Position numbers and translations under genes: made by a program. This document shows positions 47,842 to 56,361 of a stretch of DNA of 64,000 nucleotides, piece by piece. The DNA comes from Lachnospiraceae bacterium (GTDB taxonomy: Bacteria > Bacillota > Clostridia > Lachnospirales > Lachnospiraceae), in assembly GCA_017614155.1 (NCBI GenBank), contig JAGACK010000017.1, forward strand, positions 124,001 through 188,000. Direction: 5' to 3'. The notes beneath the pieces were generated by a model. That model was given only the letters and a program-made list of their open reading frames with translations, was not told the DNA's origin and did no database searches. Numbering within the stretch: position 1 is the first letter of the stretch; each line of letters opens with the position of its first letter.

Positions 47842-47870
47842 ATTTTACTCCTATATCAACGGTCATTCAA
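47842..47870 (-). promoter_or_regulatory. Promoter of the propeller-kinase operon
   Basis: Minus-strand -35 TTGAAT and -10 TAAAAT separated by 17 nt, with a leader of about 30 nt to the ATG at 47809. It lies between the tpiA terminator and the kinase. No other promoter is evident until galK, so it may serve all ten genes. Confidence 0.7.
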
Positions 47871-47915
47871 CTTTTTTTTACCATTGAACCATCAGGCTTA
47901 TCATGCAGATCGGAC

Positions 47916-47947
47916 AAAAAGAGACGGCCCTCAAAAAGAACCGTCTC
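47916..47947 (-). terminator. Rho-independent terminator after tpiA
   Basis: On the minus strand GAGACGG and CCGTCTC pair (7 bp, GC-rich) around a 13-nt loop and are followed by TTTTTG. It lies 31 bp after the tpiA stop and ends the gap-pgk-tpiA transcript. Confidence 0.85.
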
Positions 47948-47977
47948 CCTGTCTTTGTCTTTATTGCTGATGATCGA

Positions 47978-48727
47978 TCACTTATAATTTACTATCTTTC
48001 CGAAATCGGGCTTCAGTGATGCTCCGCCCACGAGTCCGCCGTCTATATCGGGCTTTGCAAAAAGCTCGGCGGCATTTCCGGCATTTACCGATCCGCCGTA
48101 CTGGATGATGATTGCTTCAGCAACATCGGCATCATAGAGTTCCCTGATGCAGGCTCTGATTGCGCAGCATACTTCCTCTGCCTGATCCGAGGTTGCAGTC
48201 TTGCCTGTTCCGATAGCCCAGATAGGTTCATAGGCGATAACAGCCTTCTTTGCCTGATCTGCTGTCACATCAATGAAAGCAATCTTGATCTGCTGGCGTA
48301 TCCAGTCGATCGTGATGCCCTGTTCTCTCTGCTTTAAAGACTCGCCGCAGCAGATGATGGGGGTAAGGCCGTGTTCAAAAGCCTTCAGAACCTTTTTATT
48401 CACTGTCTCATCAGTCTCCGCAAAATACTCACGTCTTTCGGAGTGTCCGATTATGACATAGGTTGCACCGGAATCAACAATCATGTCGGGAGAGATCTCT
48501 CCGGTAAATGCGCCCTTCTCCTCGAAATACATATTTTCTGCACCGATCTTTATATTGCTTCCCTTTGCGGCTTCAACAGCAGCAGGGATATCGATAGCCG
48601 GAACGCAGAATACAACATCCACATCATCGCTTGCAACCAAGGGCTTTAATGTGTTTACGAGCTCGGTCGTCTGGGTAGGTGTCATGTTCATCTTCCAGTT
48701 GCCGGCTACAAGTTTACGTCTTGCCAT
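47978..48727 (-). CDS. tpiA: Triosephosphate isomerase
   Basis: A 249-residue TIM-barrel enzyme that interconverts dihydroxyacetone phosphate and glyceraldehyde-3-phosphate. Motifs: AGNWKMN (Asn and Lys of the active site, near 8-14), [11 protein letters not shown] (catalytic His), the loop [15 protein letters not shown] (catalytic Glu plus flexible loop 6) and [11 protein letters not shown] with GGLVGGASL binding phosphate. The length is standard. The start follows TGGAGGAAAAAA. It is the last gene of the glycolytic operon, 194 bp after pgk across a GC-rich palindromic element, and is followed by a terminator. Confidence 0.98.
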   Translation of the reverse strand: MARRKLVAGNWKMNMTPTQTTELVNTLKPLVASDDVDVVFCVPAIDIPAAVEAAKGSNIKIGAENMYFEEKGAFTGEISPDMIVDSGATYVIIGHSERREYFAETDETVNKKVLKAFEHGLTPIICCGESLKQREQGITIDWIRQQIKIAFIDVTADQAKKAVIAYEPIWAIGTGKTATSDQAEEVCCAIRACIRELYDADVAEAIIIQYGGSVNAGNAAELFAKPDIDGGLVGGASLKPDFGKIVNYK

Positions 48728-48783
48728 TTTTTTCCTCCATAATCATAAAAGATGTATTTATTTGCTCAAGCCAATATGTAAAT

Positions 48784-48883
48784 TCAGGCGCGAGCAGGGG
48801 GCGCATACCGTCCGGTGGACGGTAGTCCTGCGCCGACCGAAGCGGAGCGTAGAACCCCATGCCGAGCACCTGCGAGAGCCTGA
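48784..48883. repeat. GC-rich imperfect palindromic element between pgk and tpiA
   Basis: A 100-bp stretch, much richer in GC than its flanks, that begins TCAGGC and ends GCCTGA. The outer arms pair imperfectly over about 20 bp (GCAGG/CCTGC blocks). Inside is a nested hairpin: CCGTCC-GGT-GGACGG within a GCGCA...TGCGC stem (about 48801-48833). No coding frame of note crosses it. It looks like a mobile palindromic repeat (REP/MITE-like) or a structured RNA inserted in the operon leader of tpiA. Other copies would have to be sought in the genome. Confidence 0.55.
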
Positions 48884-48921
48884 CGATATATAAGTTTTTT
48901 AATGTGAATTTAACAAAATAC

Positions 48922-50157
48922 TTATTTATCGTCTGCTGCTACTACGCCGGGAAGCTCCTTGCCCTCAAGGAATTCAAGGGATGCTCCGCCGCCTGTAGAG
49001 ATGTGAGTCATCTTATCGCCGAAACCAAGGTTGTTTACAGCGGCTGCGCTGTCGCCTCCACCGATGATAGTGGTGGCATCCGTATCTGCAAGTGACTGGG
49101 CAACTGCGATGGTTCCCTTTGCAAGAACAGGATTCTCGGAAACACCCATGGGGCCGTTCCATACGACTGTCTTTGCGCTCTTTACGGCATCAGCGTAGAT
49201 CTTTGCTGTCTCGGGACCGATATCAAGTCCTTCTTTGTCTGCAGGGATCTCGCTTGTCTTTACGACAACAGTCTTTATGGACGGATCATCTATGGGATCC
49301 GGGAAAGAATCTGCAGCAACAGTATCTATGGGAAGAAGCAGCTTCTTGCCAAGCTTCTCAGCCTTTGCCATCATCTCCTTGCAGTAATCGATCTTTTCAT
49401 CATCAACGAGAGACTTTCCTACAGAGCCGCCCTGAGCCTTTACGAAGGTATAGGCCATGCCGCCTCCGATGATGAGAGTATCGGCCTTTTCAAGCAGGTT
49501 GTCGATGACCTTGAGCTTGTCTGCCACCTTTGCTCCTCCGAGAATAGCCACGAAAGGACGTACCGGATTCTCAACAGCGTTTCCGAGGAAGTCGATCTCT
49601 TTTTGCATCAGATATCCGACTGCGCAGTTTCCGCCCTTTTCACGGACAAACTTCGTAACGACAGCAACCGACGCGTGAGCCCTGTGAGCCGAACCGAACG
49701 CGTCGCATACATAGTCATCGCAGAGATCTGCAAGTTCTTTAGCGAAAGCCTCGCCTGCATCCTCGGGCTTTGTTTCTTCCTTGCCCCTGAAACGCGTATT
49801 CTGAAGCAGCACGACATCTCCGTCATTCATCGCGTTCACTGCAGCTGTGGCCTTATCTCCTGTAACATTGTCATCAGCCACAAAGTTAACATCCTTTCCG
49901 AGCTTTTCGGAAAGTCTCTTTGCAACCGGCGCAAGGGATTCTCCCTCATTGGGGCCATTCTTCACCTTTCCGAGATGCGAACAGAGGATAACCTTTCCTC
50001 CGTCTGCGATGAGCTTTTTGATGGTAGGCAGAGCCGCCACTATACGTGTCTCGTCCGTGATGGCTCCGTCCTTTAACGGAACATTGAAATCACAGCGGAC
50101 AAGGACTCTTCTTCCCTTGACGTTGATATCGTCAACTGTCTTTTTGTTAAGTGCCAT
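48922..50157 (-). CDS. pgk: Phosphoglycerate kinase
   Basis: A 411-residue enzyme that makes ATP and 3-phosphoglycerate from 1,3-bisphosphoglycerate. [15 protein letters not shown] near 17 is the family signature. [13 protein letters not shown] and RAHASVA bind substrate, [10 protein letters not shown] lies near 210, and GPMGVSE followed by [14 protein letters not shown] forms the nucleotide phosphate site. The start follows AAGGAGGAAAGAT. It lies 74 bp after gap, across a strong hairpin, and upstream of tpiA in the usual gap-pgk-tpiA order. Confidence 0.98.
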   Translation of the reverse strand: MALNKKTVDDINVKGRRVLVRCDFNVPLKDGAITDETRIVAALPTIKKLIADGGKVILCSHLGKVKNGPNEGESLAPVAKRLSEKLGKDVNFVADDNVTGDKATAAVNAMNDGDVVLLQNTRFRGKEETKPEDAGEAFAKELADLCDDYVCDAFGSAHRAHASVAVVTKFVREKGGNCAVGYLMQKEIDFLGNAVENPVRPFVAILGGAKVADKLKVIDNLLEKADTLIIGGGMAYTFVKAQGGSVGKSLVDDEKIDYCKEMMAKAEKLGKKLLLPIDTVAADSFPDPIDDPSIKTVVVKTSEIPADKEGLDIGPETAKIYADAVKSAKTVVWNGPMGVSENPVLAKGTIAVAQSLADTDATTIIGGGDSAAAVNNLGFGDKMTHISTGGGASLEFLEGKELPGVVAADDK

Positions 50158-50174
50158 ATCTTTCCTCCTTTGTT

Positions 50175-50203
50175 AAAAAGGTCCGGCCCTTTTGGACCGG
50201 ACC
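50175..50203 (-). terminator. Strong terminator-like hairpin between gap and pgk
   Basis: On the minus strand GGTCCGGTCC and GGGCCGGACC form a 10-bp stem (one G-T pair) with an AAAA loop, followed by TTTTT. This has every feature of a rho-independent terminator yet sits inside the operon, only 17 bp before the pgk start. It would let gap be expressed at a higher level than pgk and tpiA. Confidence 0.85.
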
Positions 50204-50231
50204 CTTAAGTAATCCTTAAAATCCGTATTTA

Positions 50232-51263
50232 TCAGCCAAGCTCTGCGAAATACTTGATTGTACGAACCATCTGTGATGTGTAGGAATTCTCGTTGTCATA
50301 CCATGAAACAACCTGAACCTCATAGAGGTCATCGCAGATAGGATTGACCATTGTCTGGGTTGCATCAAAGAGTGATCCGAATCTCATACCGATGATATCG
50401 CTTGAAACGATCTCCTCTGTGTTGTATCCGAAGGACTCTGTTGCAGCAGCCTTCATAGCTGCGTTGATGTCTTCCTTGGTTACGTTTGCCTTCTTTACAA
50501 CTGCGGTAAGGATGGTTGTTGAGCCTGTAGGTGTAGGGATTCTCTGAGCAGCACCGATGAGCTTGCCGTTCAGCTCAGGGATAACAAGTCCGATAGCCTT
50601 TGCAGCTCCGGTCGAGTTGGGAACGATGTTGATCGCGCCTGCTCTTGATCTCCTCTTGTCACCCTTTCTCTGAGGTCCGTCAAGGATCATCTGGTCACCT
50701 GTGTAAGCGTGGATCGTGCACATGATACCTGACTGGATGGGAGCGTACTTATTAAGCGCGTCAGCCATGGGAGCAAGGCAGTTTGTCGTACATGAAGCAG
50801 CTGAGATGATCTTGTCATCCTTTGTAAGTGTCTTGTGGTTAACATTATAAACGATTGTAGGAAGATCATTTCCGGCAGGAGCTGAGATAACAACCTTCTT
50901 TGCACCGGCATTGATGTGTGCCTGAGCCTTGTCCTTTGATGTATAGAAGCCTGAGCACTCCAGAACAACGTCTACGCCGATCTGGCCCCAGGGACAATTG
51001 TTTGCATCGGGCTCTTTGTAGATCTTGATGGTCTTGCCCTTAACAGTGATTGTTCCTGCCTCGTCATCAGCAGTCACCTGATCCTCCTGTCCGATTTCCA
51101 CATAACGTCCCTGTGAAGAATCATACTTCAGAAGGTGAGCGAGCATTGAAGGTGTTGTCAGGTCGTTGATAGCAACTACCTCATATCCTTCAGCTCCGAA
51201 CATCTGCCTGAAAGCAAGACGACCGATACGACCGAAACCATTGATTGCAACTTTTACTGCCAT
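50232..51263 (-). CDS. gap: Glyceraldehyde-3-phosphate dehydrogenase (phosphorylating)
   Basis: A 343-residue enzyme. The NAD-binding start is [16 protein letters not shown]. The catalytic motif [12 protein letters not shown] holds Cys near 155, the catalytic His lies in IHAYTGDQ, the phosphate-site Arg in [16 protein letters not shown] and the C-terminus is [17 protein letters not shown] chose the ATG at 51263 because AGGAGG is 8 nt upstream; a TTG two codons earlier is too close. The leader carries a stable stem-loop (51315-51351) and a good promoter (51365-51393). It is the first gene of gap-pgk-tpiA. Confidence 0.98.
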   Translation of the reverse strand: MAVKVAINGFGRIGRLAFRQMFGAEGYEVVAINDLTTPSMLAHLLKYDSSQGRYVEIGQEDQVTADDEAGTITVKGKTIKIYKEPDANNCPWGQIGVDVVLECSGFYTSKDKAQAHINAGAKKVVISAPAGNDLPTIVYNVNHKTLTKDDKIISAASCTTNCLAPMADALNKYAPIQSGIMCTIHAYTGDQMILDGPQRKGDKRRSRAGAINIVPNSTGAAKAIGLVIPELNGKLIGAAQRIPTPTGSTTILTAVVKKANVTKEDINAAMKAAATESFGYNTEEIVSSDIIGMRFGSLFDATQTMVNPICDDLYEVQVVSWYDNENSYTSQMVRTIKYFAELG

Positions 51264-51314
51264 TTTCAAATCCTCCTATAATAAAATATATTTGATTGAA
51301 CTAAAGACTTTTTC

Positions 51315-51351
51315 TGACGGCGCTTTATGCCAGCTGTTTCTGCCGCCGTCA
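51315..51351 (-). promoter_or_regulatory. Stem-loop in the gap leader
   Basis: TGACGGCG and CGCCGTCA form a perfect 8-bp stem around a 21-nt loop in the untranslated leader between the gap promoter and start. No T-run follows, so it is not a classical terminator; it could stabilise the abundant gap mRNA or bind a regulator. Confidence 0.5.
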
Positions 51352-51364
51352 ATTCAGCTTTTCT

Positions 51365-51393
51365 ATAATACTTGATTTGATGGCAAAATTCAA
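51365..51393 (-). promoter_or_regulatory. Promoter of gap-pgk-tpiA
   Basis: Minus-strand -35 TTGAAT and -10 TATTAT separated by 17 nt, giving a leader of roughly 95 nt. The adjoining bases (51388-51420) carry several TTCAAG copies and a TTCAA-GAG-TTGAA palindrome, possible operators shared with the divergent gene at 51450. Confidence 0.7.
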
Positions 51394-51449
51394 GTACATT
51401 ATTCAAGAGTTTCAAGAGTTGAAATTAAGTCATACAGGAGAAAACCATC

Positions 51450-52541
51450 ATGGAAAAATTCAAAAGCTTCCTGAAGCGAAAAGACATTGAGATCTCTGTT
51501 AAACGTTACCTCATCGATGCCATGGGCGCGATGGCCCAGGGACTTTTCTGTTCGCTTCTGATAGGCACCATCCTCGATTCTGTCGGAAGACAGTTCGGGA
51601 TACCCTTTCTGACACAGACGGTTGCGGAAGTATCGGGGATATCATATACTGTCGGCGGCATAGCATCTGCCATGAGCGGACCGGCCATGGCACTTGCCAT
51701 AGGACATGCGCTGAAATGTCCTCCGCTTGTCCTGTTCTCCATGGTCGCCGTCGGTTTTTCAGCCAATGCCCTTGGCGGAGCAGGCGGACCTTTGGCTGTT
51801 CTTTTCGTTGCCATCATAGCCGCCGAGATCGGAAAGGCTGTTTCAAAAGAAACAAAGATCGATATCCTCGTCACTCCTCTGGTCACCATCGGGACAGGTA
51901 TCTTTTTTTCCTGGCTCATCGCGCCGTTCCTCGGAAAGATTGCCAATCAGTTCGGGCAGCTGATCATGTGGACCACTATCCTCCATCCCTTCCTGATGGG
52001 CATACTTGTTTCCGTCCTTGTGGGCATTGCCCTGACTCTTCCGATTTCATCAGCCGCCATATGCGCCGCTCTCGGCCTGACCGGACTTGCCGGAGGAGCC
52101 GCGGTTGCAGGCTGCTGCGCCCAGATGATCGGATTTGCGGTTATCTCGTTTAAGGATAACAAATGGGGTGGTTTCATATCACAGGGGATCGGAACCTCCA
52201 TGCTTCAGATGGGAAATATTATAAAGAATCCGAAAATATGGCTCCCGCCCATTCTGGCCTCTGCCATCACGGGACCTATGTCCACCTGTATCTTCAACTT
52301 CAAGATGAACGGAGCCCCTGTGTCTTCGGGAATGGGCACCTGCGGGCTTGTGGGACCGATAGGAGTCTATACGGGCTGGATAAATGACATCGCATCGGGA
52401 GCAAAGTCTGCCATATCCTTAGGAGACTGGCTGTCCATGCTGCTCATCTGTTTCATCCTTCCCGCAGTCTTTTCATACATGTTCTATCTTCTCTTTTCGA
52501 TGTTGAAGTGGATAAAGCCCGGCGACATGAAACTGAACTGA
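51450..52541 (+). CDS. Stand-alone EIIC-type (PTS_EIIC_2 family) membrane protein
   Basis: A 363-residue membrane protein with about nine or ten hydrophobic segments. Repeated Gly-rich motifs (GGIASAMSGPAMALAIGHALK, NALGGAGGPLAVLF, FKMNGAPVSSGMGTCGLVGP) match the family of EIIC-like proteins I know as PTS_EIIC_2. It has no EIIA or EIIB domain and no phosphotransferase genes beside it, so it may use components encoded elsewhere or act as a transporter without phosphorylation; the substrate is unknown. AGGAG lies 9 nt before the ATG. It is divergent from gap and convergent with the ligase-like gene at 52578 (36-bp gap, no clear terminator). Confidence 0.75.
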   Translation: MEKFKSFLKRKDIEISVKRYLIDAMGAMAQGLFCSLLIGTILDSVGRQFGIPFLTQTVAEVSGISYTVGGIASAMSGPAMALAIGHALKCPPLVLFSMVAVGFSANALGGAGGPLAVLFVAIIAAEIGKAVSKETKIDILVTPLVTIGTGIFFSWLIAPFLGKIANQFGQLIMWTTILHPFLMGILVSVLVGIALTLPISSAAICAALGLTGLAGGAAVAGCCAQMIGFAVISFKDNKWGGFISQGIGTSMLQMGNIIKNPKIWLPPILASAITGPMSTCIFNFKMNGAPVSSGMGTCGLVGPIGVYTGWINDIASGAKSAISLGDWLSMLLICFILPAVFSYMFYLLFSMLKWIKPGDMKLN

Positions 52542-52577
52542 TTTTAAGACACAGGTTCTGTTTCGCTTGTTAATTTT

Positions 52578-53774
52578 TTATTCATTCAGGATGCGGACAG
52601 CGCGCCCGAGGGCAAAATAGACTATAGGCGCGCAGATCTGCATCTCAAGGACATTTGACCCTATCGACATCAGGATCGCGCATACTATGACCGTTATCTC
52701 GGGAATAACTGCTGACGGCTTTTTAACAGCCTTCAGAAAAACAAGAACAAGAAGAAATATGATGAGCGATGTTCCTATTATGCCCATCTCCGTATACAGC
52801 TTTACAAGTCCTCCGTCAGCCACTATATAGGTCCGGAACGGAGCCGCCCTGTGGCCGCGGCTTCCAAGCCCGTCTCCAAGCCACATGTTCTTCATGTCAT
52901 TTACCGCGGCGACCCATGTCTCCGATCTTTCACCAAAGCCTTCCGGTATGGATGCCAGCCTCGCATAGAACTTTTCAAATACTCCTCTTGCAAAAACAAA
53001 TACCCCGGCAACAGCGGCTGCGGCGATCCCAATTTCGATCCACAGCGTCTTTTTCGACCTCTTTCCTCCTGCAAGATATCCCTCCAGGATGAAAAACAGC
53101 AGCACAAGGATGATGCAGAACATCGAAGAACGCTGGTTAGCCATGAAGGCAAAGACAAGAGAAAGCGCAAGGCATACAAAGCCCGCTATCTTCTGCTTTT
53201 TTTTGCTGTTTTTGAAAAAGAATGAAGATATGCACAGGGCATAGGTCGCAAACACTGCCATGGCTCCGGATCCGATGAGCGAATTCATCCTCACCCTTGA
53301 AGTCGGCACATCCGCGACAGAAATGAAAAGGTTGTCATAGGAAAAATCAAGATAAAACTGCGGCGCCAGAATATACAGGATCACGCCGATAAAGCCCATT
53401 CCAAGCGAAGCCGCCAGATATCCTTTGTAATACAGCGCAGTTTCGGCTTCATCAAAAGATCTTCCGGCATAATAAAAAAACATCGGCAGCGCCGTTGTTG
53501 AAACTTCACCTGCATAGACAGAAAACGGGATTCCGTAATACATGCACCATATCCCTGACAGGAGATTGAATGCCAGATAAGCCGCAAAGACTTTGTCCAT
53601 AGGCGTCTTCACGGTAAAACAGCCGGCAGGGAACAGAAAAGCAGCTGACAGCAGCAGAACCGCGCTCATGCAAACTCCCGGCCTTACCGCATCAAAAAAA
53701 AGATATGCCAGATATATGACCGTCAGCAGCGGATATACAAGACAGATCAGTTTTTTAATCAGGTCTTTTTGCAT
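52578..53774 (-). CDS. O-antigen ligase/polymerase-like membrane protein
   Basis: A 398-residue protein with about ten to twelve hydrophobic segments. The large loop near 280-330 has the Wzy/WaaL-type pattern: RSETWVAAVNDMKNMWLGDG, then GLVKLYTEMGIIG. Such proteins polymerise or ligate lipid-linked glycans outside the membrane. I cannot tell polymerase from ligase. It is the last gene of the cassette symporter-MBOAT-SGNH-ACP and begins 6 bp after the acyl carrier gene, with a GGGCTGAGAGAGG stretch directly before the ATG. A role in making the polymer that the MBOAT/SGNH proteins acylate is a reasonable inference. Confidence 0.78.
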   Translation of the reverse strand: MQKDLIKKLICLVYPLLTVIYLAYLFFDAVRPGVCMSAVLLLSAAFLFPAGCFTVKTPMDKVFAAYLAFNLLSGIWCMYYGIPFSVYAGEVSTTALPMFFYYAGRSFDEAETALYYKGYLAASLGMGFIGVILYILAPQFYLDFSYDNLFISVADVPTSRVRMNSLIGSGAMAVFATYALCISSFFFKNSKKKQKIAGFVCLALSLVFAFMANQRSSMFCIILVLLFFILEGYLAGGKRSKKTLWIEIGIAAAAVAGVFVFARGVFEKFYARLASIPEGFGERSETWVAAVNDMKNMWLGDGLGSRGHRAAPFRTYIVADGGLVKLYTEMGIIGTSLIIFLLVLVFLKAVKKPSAVIPEITVIVCAILMSIGSNVLEMQICAPIVYFALGRAVRILNE

Positions 53775-53780
53775 CCTCTC

Positions 53781-54005
53781 TCAGCCCTTCAGTTTTTCTA
53801 TAAGCGCAAGGATCGCCTCTGCGCTGTTGAAATTTGCGGGAACGATCTGCGGTGCAGGGATCGCAATATCATACTCGTCATCTATCGCGCCTATTATCTG
53901 GATGATATCAAAAGAAGTCAGTATCTTCCCGTCGACCAGTTTTGTTTCGTTTTCAAAATCCACATCATCGCGGATATCTCTCAAGATCTTCAGCAGTTCT
54001 TCCAT
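53781..54005 (-). CDS. Acyl carrier protein, DltC-like
   Basis: A 74-residue acidic four-helix carrier protein. The likely 4'-phosphopantetheine site is Ser31 in KILTSFDIIQ, corresponding to the DSF/DSL motif of carrier proteins with the Asp replaced by Thr. The length and the second helix (AIDDEYDIAIPA) resemble DltC and other carrier proteins that work with membrane O-acyltransferases. The ATG at 54005 has GGGAGG 7 nt upstream and overlaps the SGNH gene by 1 bp. I infer that it delivers an acyl or aminoacyl group to the MBOAT protein. No adenylating enzyme (DltA) is adjacent. Confidence 0.85.
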   Translation of the reverse strand: MEELLKILRDIRDDVDFENETKLVDGKILTSFDIIQIIGAIDDEYDIAIPAPQIVPANFNSAEAILALIEKLKG

Positions 54006-54925
54006 CAATGATCCTCCCTCTCCTTCAGAACCCTTATCAGTTCCTTTGTATACTCTTTCCTGCCCTTTGCTGACATATGGTTCATATCTTCAAAGTATTC
54101 GGCATTGCCGCTGTCAAAGGACACATCCTGTGCAAGGATGAACGGGGCGTCGTTTTCCTTCAGGATCGCCAGATATCTTTCCCGGCACTCCTTATATTTT
54201 TCATCTTCCTGAAGCCTGTGATAACAGGGACTTTCCACAAAGATAAAATCCTGTCCGTCCCCCCGGCACGCTTTTATTATATCACTTACAGCCCGGATCT
54301 GCGCATCAACATATTCTTCCCGGGATATATCAAACTTTTCATTCTCAAGAACATCCTTTCCCGGAGATACTGTCTCATCAGTCTTTGCGCCTTTATAATA
54401 CCTGGTCGAATAAAAAGGCTCCGTGACCGGAAATGTAATCAGATCATCCATCCCGGAGGTCACAAAGTACTCATACATCATGGAGGCATCGGTATTTCCC
54501 GATTCCTTCATCCTCTTCCACAGTTCCCTCTTTCCTTCCCATGAAAGATCCCATATGACCCTTGAATCAGACAATGATACATCCTGTGTCAGCATCATCG
54601 GGCCCAGTTCGAATACAAAAAGGCCGTACTCATGATCTGATCTTTTTCTGATCTCCTCATACTGAATGACCGTCGCCACGAGCTCATTTCCGCCGTAGGA
54701 AATGTCATAGACCTTCCCGTCATAAGCCTCATCCATCATAGGCATGTCAATATTAGCACGGAATGTGGACGATCCCAGAAAGACCGTCTTCAGGTCGCCT
54801 GCATTTATGGCATCCCGGATTCCGCGGTTTTTTATGGGCATTTCGCAGGAATATGCATTTTTGAATGCCACGGCCGCACAGATCAATGCAAAAGCCGCAA
54901 CAATAGTGAGCACTGTTTTTTTCAT
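54005..54925 (-). CDS. Membrane-anchored SGNH-like protein (DltD/AlgX-like)
   Basis: A 306-residue protein. One N-terminal signal anchor (about 3-22) places the rest outside the membrane. FLGSSTFRANI near 49-59 is the SGNH block with nucleophile Ser, and EDMNHMSAKG near 282-291 holds the Asp and His of the triad. Such proteins cooperate with MBOAT acyltransferases, either transferring or removing acyl groups on cell-wall polymers. I used the ATG at 54925, 2 bp after the MBOAT stop; a TTG at 54931 would also be in frame. It sits between the MBOAT and carrier genes, the same partners as in dlt operons. Confidence 0.78.
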   Translation of the reverse strand: MKKTVLTIVAAFALICAAVAFKNAYSCEMPIKNRGIRDAINAGDLKTVFLGSSTFRANIDMPMMDEAYDGKVYDISYGGNELVATVIQYEEIRKRSDHEYGLFVFELGPMMLTQDVSLSDSRVIWDLSWEGKRELWKRMKESGNTDASMMYEYFVTSGMDDLITFPVTEPFYSTRYYKGAKTDETVSPGKDVLENEKFDISREEYVDAQIRAVSDIIKACRGDGQDFIFVESPCYHRLQEDEKYKECRERYLAILKENDAPFILAQDVSFDSGNAEYFEDMNHMSAKGRKEYTKELIRVLKEREDH

Positions 54926-54927
54926 GG

Positions 54928-56355
54928 TCAAAAGGTCTGGTACATGAAATTTGAAGCCCCCGAAACACCAAACAGGACTATGGTCACCATCATTGCCAAC
55001 GCATAGATGTACCTGTGCCCCGTGAAGGCTTTCTCATCCCTCTCCTTTGCTATCTCTATTATAAGCTGAGCAAGGATCAGCACCGAAAGGATCAGCACTG
55101 ATGCCGCCGCCTGATTCCCGTTTCCGAAAGGCGTCATAGCCTGCGCGATCGATGAAGCATTTATGCGCGTATCTGTCACTATTTTCCTGAATATGGCAAC
55201 GGCATCCGAAAAGCTTTCCGATCTGAATATCACCTCACCGATACCTACTATGACAAATGTCCTGACTACCTGAAAGACCTTCACAAATACATTGTCTTTG
55301 TTCCAGTGTATCTTTTCGTTCAGTTTTTTCACATATGACTGGGTAGTAAACGAAAGGAGCATCACTATCGCAAAATACACTCCCCATCCCAGATACGACA
55401 ACCTGGCTCCGTGCCAGATACCGGTTGTGATCCATACGATGATCGTCGGAAGGATCAGGCGCAGCGTTCCCTTTTTTGCTTTTCTGAATACCTTTGCAAG
55501 TCCCTTGGCAAAGTTTCTGTTAAAACCTGATGTGACGCAGGGCATGAAAAGATGAGTCTTGTACCATTCATTCAGCGAGATATGCCATCTCGTCCAGTAT
55601 TCCGGGATATTCTTTGACAGATAAGGCCTTTTGAAATTCTCTTTCAGATTTATGCCCATCATCTTTGAAATGCCGCAGACTATATCCATATAACCGGAAA
55701 AATCCGCGTAGAGCTCTATAAGATAAAAAAAAGTCGCAATGATAAGTGTCAGCCCGGGAAAGCCCTCCGGATCGGAATAAACCGTATCGATATAATAAGC
55801 CACCCTGCCTGCTATCACCATCTTTTTGAATATGCCGATCAGGATCCTGTATGCGCCTTTTTTTATGTTGTCGGGATCAAACCCGTGATACTCTTCAAGC
55901 TGCGGCATCATCTCCTGATAGACGCCAATCGGTCCCTGAGTCATCTGCGGAAAGAAAGACACGAACAGCGCGTACCGGAAAAGATCCCTTTGCGGCTCGA
56001 TCTTTTTATCGTAGCAGTCATGGGCATAGCCTATGGTCATGAAGGTATAATAAGAGATTCCCAGCGGCGCGGCCAGATCCTTCACTCCCAGATTGACACT
56101 GTATTTGAACGCGATGAGGATCCCCAGATTGATCACAAGCACCCATATAAAATGGGATTTGACCGGATTTAGCATCAGCTTCCAAGTCGCAAATACAGAT
56201 ATCAGCAGAAAGATGATCATAAAAGGGTCTGACCATACATAAAAGAACAAACCGGCAAGCAGAAGCACCTTCCACTGGTCCTTTTGCCGCACCCTGTAAT
56301 AAAGCAGCAAAAGCACGCACATAAAGATATAAAACGGCAGAGAGACCAGGCTCAT
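54928..56355 (-). CDS. MBOAT-family membrane O-acyltransferase (DltB-like)
   Basis: A 475-residue protein with about eleven helices. The central GYMDIVCGISKMMGI, PYLSKNIPEYWTRWHISLN (with the conserved Trp-Arg-Trp-His region) and the catalytic His in TGIWHGARLSYLGWG near 315 are typical of the DltB/AlgI branch. DltB moves D-alanine from its carrier to teichoic acid; AlgI-type proteins acetylate polysaccharides. Both fit the genes beside it. The conserved pore region and length are normal, so it should be active. It begins 6 bp after the symporter gene. Confidence 0.92.
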   Translation of the reverse strand: MSLVSLPFYIFMCVLLLLYYRVRQKDQWKVLLLAGLFFYVWSDPFMIIFLLISVFATWKLMLNPVKSHFIWVLVINLGILIAFKYSVNLGVKDLAAPLGISYYTFMTIGYAHDCYDKKIEPQRDLFRYALFVSFFPQMTQGPIGVYQEMMPQLEEYHGFDPDNIKKGAYRILIGIFKKMVIAGRVAYYIDTVYSDPEGFPGLTLIIATFFYLIELYADFSGYMDIVCGISKMMGINLKENFKRPYLSKNIPEYWTRWHISLNEWYKTHLFMPCVTSGFNRNFAKGLAKVFRKAKKGTLRLILPTIIVWITTGIWHGARLSYLGWGVYFAIVMLLSFTTQSYVKKLNEKIHWNKDNVFVKVFQVVRTFVIVGIGEVIFRSESFSDAVAIFRKIVTDTRINASSIAQAMTPFGNGNQAAASVLILSVLILAQLIIEIAKERDEKAFTGHRYIYALAMMVTIVLFGVSGASNFMYQTF

Positions 56356-56361
56356 CTTGTA

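Noticed and set aside
48841-48883. Possible tRNA or coding fragment in the pgk-tpiA palindrome
   Set aside because: The GC-rich arms do not fold as a cloverleaf with conserved tRNA loops, and no frame resembles a protein.
49603-50076. 157-codon plus-strand frame
   Set aside because: Antisense within pgk; no independent signal.
53593-54141. 182-codon plus-strand frame
   Set aside because: It runs antisense across the ligase, carrier and SGNH genes, all of which have clear motifs.
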